From: Certhia americana
Taxonomy: Eukaryota > Chordata > Aves > Passeriformes > Certhiidae
DNA: 64,000 nucleotides
Direction: 5' to 3'
Assembly (NCBI GenBank): GCA_018697195.1
Contig: CM031858.1
Location: 130,123,765-130,187,764 of the forward strand
The position numbers and the translations under genes were made by a program. Shown here piece by piece: positions 24,706 to 36,080 of the stretch (positions are counted from its first letter, which is position 1; each line of letters starts with the position of its first letter). A model generated the notes under the pieces. The model was not told the origin of the DNA. It worked only from the letters and a program-made list of their open reading frames with translations, and searched no databases.

Positions 24706-25574
24706 GCCCAGGTGAGCTTTAGGTTCCCATGGAGCTCCTCTGTGCCATTTTGATGAAAGAAAAGGATCAGAAAGCTGCCTCTATGGTGTATCTGAAAGCA
24801 CCCTTCTGAAAAGGGAGCCAGAGACATCCTTGATACCTACCAACACAGTGCCTCCACACCTGCTGACAACAAGAAGAGGCTGGAGCAACCTGCCCTTTGG
24901 TAGGCTTTACCTAGCATAATGATCCCTCAAGGCCTTTGGCAATTCAAAGATTAGAGTGCTCAGCTGAACACAGAAGCTGCACCAATTTAACTTATATCAT
25001 GGCTTTGATTTGCATTCCCAGAACCAGTTCAAGGTGTGGTTTCACAGGTTCCTAGGTCTCTGTTCCCATCCCCTTGCCAGAGGTCTGTCTCTCTCAGCAG
25101 AGCTGGTGGCCCTTGCCCTGGGTGCTCATCTCAGCTGGTTTTGTGCAAAAAACCCCACAAACCTTCCCACACACCTGCCTTCATCAGCCACTTGTGGGAG
25201 AACACTGGACTTTTGCCCTGGAGCAACTGGGGCACAGGGAGGCTTGTTTCTGCTAGCTCACAGCAGGATGATGATGATAGCACAAGCGCTGAGTAAACAC
25301 CTGAGGAGGGGACTCCTCCAACAGAGCAGCAAGGGCTGTCAGACTTCGTCAGTCAGCACAGCTGCTCCACAGCCCCAGGGAGTTCAAACCCTTCCTCTCC
25401 CACACCCCAACATTATGCCCAAGCCACATGACTGTGGGATAGCTGGAGAGGAAGGGAACACTCTCTGTCTCAGGATTTTTTCCCAGGATTTTTTAAGTGC
25501 TGAAAAAAAAGAAATCAAGATTCAGGCAGGAGGAACAAAGTGAGGCTTTAGGTATCACTTCCCACTGGTGGATC

Positions 25575-25735
25575 TCAAAGGTGTGTTGGAGGTAGATAGT
25601 TTTAAATCCATTGCACAGGTACTGCACCAATAACATTGAGTAGGTGGTTAATCTGCTGAAGGTCATCTAGCAAGCAATGGGAAAAGATGTTACCTTAGAC
25701 CCTGTCCAGTAGCCCACTAACTTCATACTGCCTCC
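25575..25735 (-). mobile_element. Ancient MIR-like SINE relic
   Basis: The order of words matches a MIR element read in reverse. A CCATTGCACAGGT block (MIR: cccattttacag) is followed by GTAGGTGGTTAAT, then AAGGTCATCTAGCAAGC (MIR: aaggtcacacagctagtaag). It ends in CATACTGCCTCC, corresponding to the start of the tRNA-derived head. MIR copies are old and shared by amniotes, so strong divergence is expected. Identification is by eye only. Confidence 0.5.
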
Positions 25736-28700
25736 AACTATGAACTCCTCTGGCAGAGATAGACCCTAGTTAAATACTTGCATCTTCTTACTATTCCCTG
25801 TCCAGGTATCAGATTTTAACCAAACCTGTCTTATCCTTGCCTAGGCCCCCTTCCACCACCCATCATGCACAAGGGGCCTTACATGACTGCACTTGCCCTC
25901 ACACACACTGGAGGAGTGGGATGCTTTGAGACACACCAGTTTATTCATCACAGACCAACCTTGCATCTTGGCTAAATTGATGAGACATTACACATGGGCT
26001 ACAACAAAAAACCCCACGACCTCTGGAAAATAAAATGGCTGAAGAGGGGCCTAAAGGTTTGTTTAAACTTTTGTCCCTGTTTTTTGCAGACTGAGTAGTG
26101 CATGAGCACAGCTGATGATCCAGCCCATTTTGTAGCAAGTGTAGATTTAATAAATCTGTTTCAACTCCAGTTGTACAATGAGAAGCTGTTATAATGGGAG
26201 GAAGTCGGCTGAGCTCATATTCTTCCCTGAGACAAAAGTTCTGGGCACAGCTAGATGAGAAAATAGCTACAGCTTTCTTTAAAGAGCCAGTGAAATAAAA
26301 TCACTGGCAGAAGTACTCCAAAACACTTCAATACAGCAAACTATGTAGGCAAGCAGTACAAGCAAGGATTACATCATTGCCAGAAACAATCAAATAGCCT
26401 CATCAAGGTAATTACCAAGTATGAGGCAAACAACTGGATCAGGGTATGGGTAAATACTGCTAAAACAGAATACTGAGCATGTTATCCTGGAGAACAGAAT
26501 GGGAGCTTTTCAAGGCATATGTTAATTCATCAGCTCTCACCATTATTCTTGATCAGAAGTGCTTGTGTTTCAATACTGTCTTGGGAAGCTGTGAACATCA
26601 AAGCCCAGACATACACACACACATCCAGGTCCACCAGCTCTACCAGGCAGGTATGAATCTCCAGCAAGCAGATGATAACAAATAGCAGGAAGCCCATGAA
26701 AATACATCTTAAGCCAGCTCTGGGAACAGGAATCAAAGCCACAGTTTAAGTTACTTTGATTCAGCCCCTGTGTAGAGACTAGAAACTGAAAATCAAAGTG
26801 GGGCTTGCTACCTTTTTAAAGGAGCCAATTCACCACAGCCTAAATGAAAAGAGTTAGTAGCTCCCACAGAAGTGCAGGTACAATCCTCAGCCGAGATGTG
26901 AGAATCTCTTTTCTCTTTTCAGAGCTGGTAACACAAAGAAGTTTACTTTGAAATATGTGGTGCCACAGTAATTGCTTCATATAAACTGGGATGCAGAAGC
27001 AGTCTCCAAACGAACACAGGGCTTCTTCCTGAGTCATTGTTTCTGCTTGGAGAAAACAGGTGAGGATGCTTCAGCTGGACACCAGGGTACCTGGCAGAGC
27101 TGCTAGGCTGTGGAAAAGCTCCAGTGGCACCCAGTGGGGCAGGTGACAGAGCATAGGCAGAAGTCACAAATTTCCACCCAGATGTTCACACCATCAAATC
27201 TCTGTGATGCACCTTTTGGGTGTTATCATTGTTCAAGTTACCAACAAATCACCGAGAAGAAACCAGCTCTCCCCAAAGTAACTGGGCGTAGGTGGCCATC
27301 ACTGGGGGGATACTTGGCATACCAGTGTCAGACAGCTGCAAGCTGCATGAGACAGGTACAACTCCTCCATGTAATTTTAGCTGCCATTTTGCCAGCTTCA
27401 TCTTGCTCACCCAGCAGCAGTGCCACATGTACAAGGATGTAGAGGAGAAGCAGGAGTACAATATGGTGCTCTTCCGGTAAAACTGCATTTCCTATGTTTT
27501 CTCTCCTTGTCATGAGCTTAGGAGAGTGGAGAGGAGTATGCTGAGGTCCACCACTGACCCACAGAATGTGCCTCAAGGTGTGAAAAGGTCTTTTTCCACA
27601 TGCAGTTACCAGAGAGATATGCATCAGACTTTCCTTCAAAAGGACACAGTCATCACCATCCAAAAAGGTGTTGTCAGGGCAGCATGTGGAAATCCCCCGG
27701 ATTTGGAGTGTTGTTAGTATCACCTATGAGGGTCCCTAATTTCACTGGTCTGGCACAGCCCTTGCTGTAATCCCTGAGCCAAAGCTTGCACTTAACAAAT
27801 ACAACCAGGTACAGGTAACTGGGTGCAGCCCTGGCCTCGATGGGGCAGACCACCCAAGAGCAGGATCACTCCTGCTTACCTGCACCAGTCCCATCTTGGG
27901 CTATGCCCCTAATAGTACCTCAAGCCACACAGTTTTCCAGTACGACTTCATCCAGGAGTTGTCTGCTCTACTTCAGGACTTCTGAAAACCTCACAGAGGT
28001 CTTAGCTTTACAGTGTATGCTGACTCTACTGATGAAAAAAAGAGGATTGACATCCCACATTAGAGTGTTATTAGCACTGCCAGGGTTTCTTCTTTAGTTT
28101 CTAGAAGGTTCTGTGATGTGTGGCTCAGTATTGGTGGGACATCTGGACCATAGAAAAATCCATTTAATGACTGCAGGAGCAGTGCTGTTCCCCATCACCA
28201 CAAGCTGTGTGGAGACACTAGCCAGGTTCCATGAGCTGAGAGCCATTGGTCCCCTCACTGCACCAGAGAGAGGGACAGCTGGAGACCAGGGTTTAGATGT
28301 TATAAGGCTGGCTTAGCAGCCTGTATTGTTCGTCCATCAGAGTGGTAATTTCCAGAGCATGTGTCAGACAGCCCTCCCACACTGATGCTGAGAGCAACAC
28401 CTTGGATAAAGGCCTGATATTATACTAGGAATATTTGTCATGATTTATGGTATGCAGTATCACTGATACAGTGACATGACCTGATGAGCTCTGTGAGACA
28501 TCTCCTTTGCTATGATGTGCAAGCTCTGCATGCTTGGCAAGCTTTTATTAATTTTAAATAAAATAGGGGATGTCAATTAACTGTGGGAAGTATGTCAGCC
28601 TTTGTTAATGCACTTTGTACTCCTTTATTAATTTTTCATACTGCCATGGATGCAAGTCTGCTTGGGGGAAATGCCAGTCATACACAGTGCATTTCCCTGC

Positions 28701-29419
28701 AGGGTCCTGTGTTGGCAGGCAGGGAGTGGAGAAGAGGGGGAGGCCCTCTGTTATTGCTCAGTAAGATTTTCAAAGTGCCTGAGTACACTCATGAGTGTAT
28801 AAAACTGTGCAACTTGTGCATAATCAGTTTGAGTGCTTGAGTGCTGGCCTATGGGGCCTCTCTTCCTGCCTGCAGCATCATTCCAAAAGCTTATGTTCCT
28901 TTCTAGGTCATGATCAATTTTATGTATTGGACTACATGTTGGATAATGCTGGTGCATTAAAAAAAAGTAAAATTCAGCTTTAAAATTATAAATATTAGAC
29001 AAAAGGTTTTTTTCTGCCTGGAAAGTGCAGTGCTTTAATGCTGTGCAAACAGAACAAAGGCAAGGGGCTTAATAAAGGACAAGGGAGAGTCTGGTATACA
29101 GTGCCTAGTGCTCTTGGCATGCTGTGGAGAGTCTTCCAGTGTGTGTGACTAGCTTTCCTTTCCAAGAATCTTGGGAACTGGTGTGACATGGCTCTGTAAT
29201 CAGCTCACAACATCAAAGGTGGATCCACCTCCATGAACAAATTTTTGCACTGGTTCTTTGATAAGGGAGAGGTCTGTCTTGCATTCCCTGAACTCTGCTC
29301 CTCCCAGAGCATCACACCCCTGGCCTGGACATTTCCACATTTCTCAGGGCTCAGATAAGGTCACCAAACATTTCTTTCTTTTTTTCCCCTTTCTTTGCTC
29401 TCAGGTTTTCTCAGGCCCA
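25736..29419. other. Non-coding span, no exon recognised
   Basis: No family signature or RNA gene is visible. One small perfect inverted repeat (26286-26308, GCCAGTGA and TCACTGGC around AATAAAA) is present and is probably chance. Confidence 0.55.
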
Positions 29420-31270
29420 GATCTTGGTATCTGTGATCTCAAGGAGTGTGAGCCTGGAAAGAAGCAAAGTCAAAACCCTGAACTTTGCAAGAGCAAACTT
29501 CCAGCTCTTTAAGAAGTTGGTAAATAAGATTCACTGGGAAACTAACCTTAAGGACAGAGGTGATGACCAGCCCTGGCAGCTCTTTAAGGCCTCTTTTCTT
29601 AGAGTGCAAGAGTGCTCTTCCAGTGTGTAGGAAATGAAGCAAGGCAGGCCAGAAAGTGACATGGATTTGCTCCTCAGACTGAGGAGTAAGGAAGAAATAC
29701 ACTGCCAGTGGAAGCAGAGACAGGTGACCTGGGGAGACTACAGGGACACAGTTCATATGTCTAGGAATGGGGTCAGGAAAGCCAAGGCAAAGCTAGAACA
29801 GGATTTGGCAAGAGATGTAAGGAATTACAAGAAGGGATTCCATAAGGACATAGGTCAGAAAAGAAAAGGCCAAGGAGAGTGCAGCCCCTGTGATAAACAA
29901 GAATGGGAACACTGATATGGAAAAGTCTGAGATAGTCAATGAGTTCTTTGTTTCAGTCTTCACTAACAGTCAGGCTTCCCACTTCTCTTATGTTCCTGAT
30001 CCTCTGGGTGGGTATGGGGGGAATGAAGCCCCTCCCTCTATAAGTGAAGAGCAGGTTCAGGATCACTTGATGAAGCTGGATAGCCACAAGTCTATGGGAC
30101 CTGAGGAGATGCATCCCAGGGTCCTGAGGGAACTGGTCAATGTTGTTGCTAAGCCACTCTCCATCATATATGAAAAGTCATGGTCATCAGGTGAAGTCCT
30201 TGATGATCAGAAAACTGGAGACATCACTCCCATTTTTAAAAATGTGAAAAAAGAAGATCCAGGGAACTACATACCAGCTAAGGCTGGGAGAACCATGGCG
30301 CAGAACCTCCCAGAAGACCTGCTAAAGTGCATAAAAGACAAGGAGGTGTCAGCCAGCACATCTCTACTGAGAGCAAATCATGCCTGACCAATTTGGTGGC
30401 CTGTGTTGCTGGATGGCAAGAGTTGATAAGAGAATACCAAAAGACATCAGTTATCCAGTCGTCTGTTAGGCCTGTGGTATGGTCCAACATGATTTCCTTA
30501 TCTCCAAATTGAGGAGACATGGATTCAATGGGTGGACCTTCCAGTGAATAAGGAATTGGATGAATGAATGCAGCCAGAGAGTTGTGATCAATGGCTTTAT
30601 GTCTAAGTGGAGGCCAGCAATGAGTTGTGTCCCTCAGGGCCCTGTCTTGGGACCAATGCTCTTCAATATCTTCATCAGTGACACTGACAGTGAGATCAAG
30701 TGCACCTTCATCATGTTTGCAGATGACCTGAAGCTGAGTGGTACAGTTGACACAAAAGAAGGACATGATCATTTCTGTGGGGACCTGGACAGACTCAAGA
30801 AGTGGCCCATGAGAAATTCCTGAAATTCAATGAGTCTAAGTGCAAAGTGCTGCACCTGGTTCAGAGCAATACCAGATAAAAGCACAGACTGGAAGGAGTC
30901 ACTGAGATCAGTCCTACAGCAAAGGACTTGGATATTCTCAGGGATGGAAAGCTGGGCATAAGCCAAGAGTGTGTGCTCACAGCCCAGAAGGCCAACAACA
31001 TCCTGGGCTCTGTCAAAAGAGATACGGCCAGCACATCAAGGGAGGCTGTTCTCCCCCTGTACCCTGGCCCACAAGGTCACCACCTACAGTAGTGTATCCA
31101 GGTCTGAAAGCTTTAGTACAAGAAAGATACAGGCCTGTTAGAGTGGGTCTGGAGAAGGGCCATGAATATGGTCAGAGGAATGCAGTACCTCTACTACCAA
31201 GACAGGCTGATGTTCTCCCTCAGCAGGTAGGAGATAGTCAAAAATTTGGGATCCCAGAGAAGGCACTATG
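29420..31270 (+). mobile_element. Long CR1 LINE copy with broken ORF2, plus strand
   Basis: This is the longest transposon in the window. In plus-strand order it shows the end of the endonuclease/linker part (LNFARANFQLFKKLVNKI near 29480; LEQDLARDVRNYKKGF near 29800; EIVNEFFVSVFT near 29935). The start of reverse transcriptase follows (HKSMGPEEMHPRVLREL near 30085; KSWSSGEV near 30180; ITPIFKNVKKEDPGNY near 30230). The catalytic block FADDLKL is near 30720, and degenerate C-terminal sequence (KCKVLHL-like, then KANNILG-like) runs to about 31230. Frame changes occur near 29633, 29890, 30390 and 30820. Stops interrupt each part, and both the 5' half and the normal CR1 3' terminus are missing or unrecognisable. 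It is a dead copy that once encoded an endonuclease-reverse transcriptase. Confidence 0.9.
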
Positions 31271-34200
31271 CTTTGGGCACCTGAAATGCTGCCTACCTCC
31301 CTTACAGCTCTGCTCTGAGTCCAAACAGTCTTTAATGCTGATTTTCAATAGATCTGAAGGCTCACGGAAGTAACCTTATCAAAGCTTCACTAACAGAACT
31401 CTGCAGTGTGTCCTACTCGGACTGCCTACACTTCTGAGAGAGAAATGTCACTTAAAAATGGTTAGCAATAGAAAATGCTTGTGTGAGTATTATAGGGTCT
31501 TGCACTAGCCAAGGTGTGCTGGCTGACAGGAAAATGGACTATATGAGGACTGTGCATGGTGATGAGGTGCTGGGAGAGAGGCAGGGAAGACGATGAAGGG
31601 CTGGCTGTGAGGCATGCAGACTCCCTCTTCACTCCATGTTTGTAGGAAGGGACACTGTAATGTGTTGTTCCTCAGTGCTACAAACCAGTCTCAGGTGGAG
31701 CTGCCATGGGGTGCATCCTCCTCTCCAGCCACAGCTGTACTGGCCTTGCACCCTGGGACTGCAGGGAGCTGAGCTGGCTGAAAGCTAACACTACTTATCT
31801 TCAGAAAAACAAGCCCCCTCCTTACCCAGCCATTGTGTCATTGCACTGGTGCCAGTGCTAGTGCTGGTGTGGGAGACAGCAAGGGTGGCTGGAGCCCCAG
31901 ATTACACCAGCAGGGTGGTGTCCCAGCTTAGAAGACTCCTCCTGGTCGACTTCTTCCTTCCTTGTCCATCCAAAGTGCAGTGAAGTGCCAGAGGGGTGCT
32001 CAGTTCCCAAAGGCAACAGGATGTTAATAACTCAGATGGCTGTAGGCTTCTCCCTTGGCCCTAAGGGCAGGTGGCATAGCTAAACTCTCCTCATCCATCC
32101 TGCCTTTTGAGGAATGGTACCTGGATTTTTCATATCCATATTATCAAACTGGACTGTAGCATGGAACCAAAATCATGCTGGAGAGTGCTCTAGTAGCAGG
32201 TAAATGGCATGACAGGGCAATGAGATGGCTCAGGAGGGTGAATGCCAGAGTGCAGGATTCAGCTGCAACACAACATAGAAGTATGGGAGTTCCTTCCACA
32301 AGGAATCACCAGTTGCCACAGGTTATAACCCCCTGGAGGGTTATTCAGGGTTCTCTGAGATGCAGTGCACTCTGTAAGTACAGATACCCTCCTGGCCCCA
32401 AAGTAAATATGTATCTGTAAAAAACACTGTGCATTTCATAGCTGAGGTTGCTGTAAGGAACTGTGCCTTTCAGTGTTGTGCAGTGCTTGGATAGCCCAGA
32501 GACCTGAGAGATGCTGCACAGTCTGCTCTGTGAGGGCCTTTGTGGCAAGATCTTCAAATGTCCTGGCCTCTCCACGCTGATATTTAAAGGTCAGTTGTAT
32601 TCTGAAAAGTTACCTGGATAGGCATAGTGAAAATTTGTCTTTCTAATCAACAAATTTGCCCAGCTGACAACAGAAAACATTAATTTTCAGATGTGCCAGT
32701 TCAGGGTAAGTTCAGCAGAGAAAGCCAGAGCAGCTTGTTCTGTGTCTCAGCCTCAGTAGTACGGGCTGTGTAAAAGAGGCTTCCAATTCTGCAAATGTGA
32801 CTGGAGTTGGAGTAGAAATGTGCTATCTTGGGTGAGGAAGTTCTGCAGCCTTAGCTGGCATAAAATGTAGCAAATCTTTATTTTAGTGAGTGAATTCCCC
32901 AGATGTGTCTGGGAGCAAGTCAACTGACTACAAAAGATCTATTTATCCACCATCACTATTTAGAGTAAAACTGCACTTTGAAGTTTGGAAGGCACTTTCG
33001 CAATAGAGGGGTTTGCCCTGATGTCCTTGGCCAAAAATAGTGGCTTATTTTTGTCCTGCTAACACATGCCAGCTGGCTGCCACCCTCCATTCCTGACGCA
33101 GCTGCATTTCAGTTCTGCTGTTTATGTAAAGTTTGTGCAGTGTGATTTAGGGTCCTTTGGGATGAAATGTACTATGTAAATATAAACTTTTATTTCCAAT
33201 GTCTTTCTGTAGCCATTAAGGGCCTAATTCATCCCACCGCACGGGTTTACATCAAGAGTTGGCCAAACAGATGCAGATCCCAGCATCATCTGGCACCTAG
33301 TGGGTTCAGTCTCTGGAGAAAGCTTCCATGAGCAGCTTCTGGAAACACCTCAGTACTGCTCAGTGTCCCAGCACTCAGCCCCAGCTTGGCCCAGGATTTG
33401 GAACATCCAAGTGGAAGACTGTTTTGAAGACAAGGGTTTAGCTTGGCATTTTGCTACAGAAATTTGTTGTTTTCTAACAGATTGGAATCTGGATTTGAAG
33501 TTTTGCATATTCCTTCACACTAGGCTGTAGGATAGTTTGGATCCATCTGTTTTATTTACCAATACAGCTGAGCAAGTGATAAGGAATAGAGTATGCTACA
33601 GCCATCTAAGTGCTTCTCTTGCAAGGTCAGATCCCCCCATAATTGGGAATAATGGAATTCTTTGCTTTCACAAAGAAATAAGCCCTGCTGAGGAATTGGG
33701 AGAACTGTGAATCTGGGCAAGTTCAATTATATCTTGCCATCTCTTGACAAGTATGGGCCTATCCCAGACTATATGAAACACATATCCATATTCACACTAC
33801 ACAATACCAAATGCAACATTTGCAACATAGTAAAGTGGATGATCTGCAAGATATAGCTGCCTATTTAAATAGTGTCCTGAATATTTATCCATAAGAAATT
33901 CCATGTCACTTCAGCTGTAGAAAGAGGGGGAAAATGTGGGCTAAATAAAAAGTAGAGGCAAAGTTTGAAAATTCAGGATGGAAAACTCAAGGGTCTAGGA
34001 TCACATGCCTACAACACCCTCACAGCAGTTTAGTCAGGGGTGTTCAGCCTCCCCTGCAGCAGAAATGACATTGAACAAGAGATTTCCCTTAGATTTTAGA
34101 AGCTACAAAACATAGAGCAGACTTCATGTTCCTTGATAGGAGGTGAAGTTGAAATTTCACCTGTGCTCAGCCAGCACCAACTTCTGCCAGCCCAGGCAGA

Positions 34201-35879
34201 GCCTGTGACATGAAATCTCATCCCCATATTTGTGAGTTGGTAAGAAGAATAGTCTGCTTCCAGCTACACCTCCTGCAAATGATTCAGCTCAGGTGAATGT
34301 CTCTGCCTCCAAGAGCAGCAGTGTAGGGCAAACCTGAAAATGTGTCTCTCCCCAAAAGTCTGTCTCCTTTGCAATGAATTCAGTTTTCACATGTGCAAAA
34401 GCAGCAGCACATGCTCTCAGGCTAAACCTTTCACACACACTTTGAATCATCACTGTGGCCACATTCTCAAAAGAAAAGGGGAGCTGCCTCACACAGAGGC
34501 TGCTGAGGATCTCCTTGCCAAAACTAAAAGACACTTGTGGACTTCTGTCCCAGGCAAGAAAAATTATGGTCATAAAGAGCTTGCTCTTCCTGATATGAAA
34601 TTCTGACAGTTGCTCATTACAACAGGGAGGTCTGCTGGCAGATCTCCTTGCTTCTGATACCAGAAGTCACCAACAAAGCTCCTTGTAAGCACTGGGACAC
34701 CATTCTGAAGCTGACCAGATGCCTTTCTCAGGCAGGGTATTGGGACTTCACAAAGCAGGTGGGAATAGTTCACCAAAAATTAAATCCTGGAGCTGCTGAA
34801 TTTACAACAACCAGCAAGACTAACCTGAACATTGAAAAGGCAGATTAAGTATAATCCAGATCTCCAGGCCAGAGATGCCATCCTGCTGCACTTATGGGAT
34901 GATGCACCCCACTCCAGCAGAACCTGTCCCCTTCCTGCAGAGTGGACTCACTTGTCTGAAGGCAGAGGAGACCATGCCCATCAATCCTGGATCAACCCAT
35001 CCCCAACTCCACCTGCTGTAAAGTCCCACCAGAGCCCATATAATCACCGTTTGCTGTGTCCTTGAGCCTGACTAGATTCCCATTGGGCTCCCACAGTCTG
35101 TGCTGGAAGGTGAGATCTGGGCCCTGTGCTATTCTCAACCAGCAGCACAGTACCTCTTGTTTTCCCCTTGCAAATTCAGAAAAAGAAGGAAATTATTTGA
35201 TACTTTCAAAGGTGCCTAGGACTGCTTGAGGCTACCTGATCCCAGGGAAGAAGATGGAAGTGTTCTGTAGCCTTTCCCATTTTCCTTTGTATCCCCATGC
35301 CCATTACTGCTGCACCAAACTTAAGAGCATATTAGCTAAAAAGGAATTGCAGAGGAATTTGCAGAGGAGCTTAGGAGACTATTTTGGGTCCAAACGAGCT
35401 CAGAACCAGTGGGGAGCAGAGATTGGCTGCAGTGGTGATGCTCACAGACCTCCAGAACTGGGGTGACTATGAACCCCATGCTGGTCCTTTGGCTCTGATC
35501 TGGCACTGTGAAATGTCAACCCGTCCTTAAAACAAAACAAAAATTTAAGTATTGCCAGAACCCTGTCATATCCAGAAAGAGATGAAAGACTGCACATCAC
35601 CTGTACCTTGCTGCTACAGAGGTTGCTGCTTCACTCATGGTGAGTACATCACCACCACTGAAATATGGGACTGGTGCCAACATGATACACTTTTACCAGA
35701 AGTGCACAAAAGGGAATAATCTCTTTTTAAAAACCCTCTTCCTCTCTCAGGAGCAATCCTATCTCATTTTTTCTCTCCAAGAAACCCTCTCCTCTATATA
35801 CTCACAATGATTTTATTTTTTTTCCTCCCTGTTTGGCAAAGAAAAGTTGTTAAACCTCATGGGAGTTACAGGGCAGCAG
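31271..35879. other. Non-coding span, no exon recognised
   Basis: Unique-looking DNA with short frames only. Nothing is recognised beyond scattered short repeats. Confidence 0.55.
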
Positions 35880-36080
35880 AAGGTGTATCCGAGGCTGCCG
35901 AAGGGGCAGTGGTGTGCAGTTTGCTTATCTCTGGTGTCAGCTGGGTTTGGGATGAGTCAGGAAGATAAGTTAGGTAACAAACAAGTGGGAGAGCTAATAG
36001 ACCAGTTGGTAGCGTGGTGAGGGTGCGTCCGCTGCTGACTCAGAGACCTAATCAATGTCTTATCATTTCTCACGCCTTCC
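35880..36080. promoter_or_regulatory. Candidate enhancer: AP-1/NF-E2 and GATA motif cluster
   Basis: Within about 140 bases there are three GATA motifs: CTTATCT at 35924-35930, AGATAAG at 35963-35969 and CTTATCA at 36059-36065. There are also two AP-1-type motifs, TGAGTCA at 35953-35959 and TGCTGACTCA (NF-E2/Maf type) at 36033-36042. TGAGTCA and AGATAAG lie 3 bases apart. NF-E2 plus GATA pairs are a known feature of erythroid and megakaryocyte enhancers. The motifs are directly visible; enhancer activity is inferred. Confidence 0.35.

Larger units (their letters stand above)
9966..25574. other. Long non-coding span, no exon recognised
   Basis: About 15.6 kb without a recognisable exon, RNA gene or young transposon. 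All frames are under 150 codons and carry no family motif; the largest, 144 codons at 21927-22361, overlaps a similar-sized frame in another phase and looks like chance. It includes a TTAA-type simple repeat (9975-10007), an A24 run (24682-24705) and one possible conserved non-coding block (24100-24300), listed separately. Confidence 0.55.

Noticed and set aside
25010..25543. 177-codon plus-strand frame
   Set aside because: Composition is unstructured, no domain is recognisable, overlapping frames of similar size exist, and no splice context fits.
26286..26308. Perfect 8-base inverted repeat with AATAAAA in the loop
   Set aside because: Too short for a microRNA-type hairpin or stable structure; expected by chance in 64 kb.
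29890..30823. Reverse-transcriptase gene of a possible new element or domesticated enzyme
   Set aside because: Frame changes and stops split the product, and landmarks are those of ordinary CR1 ORF2.
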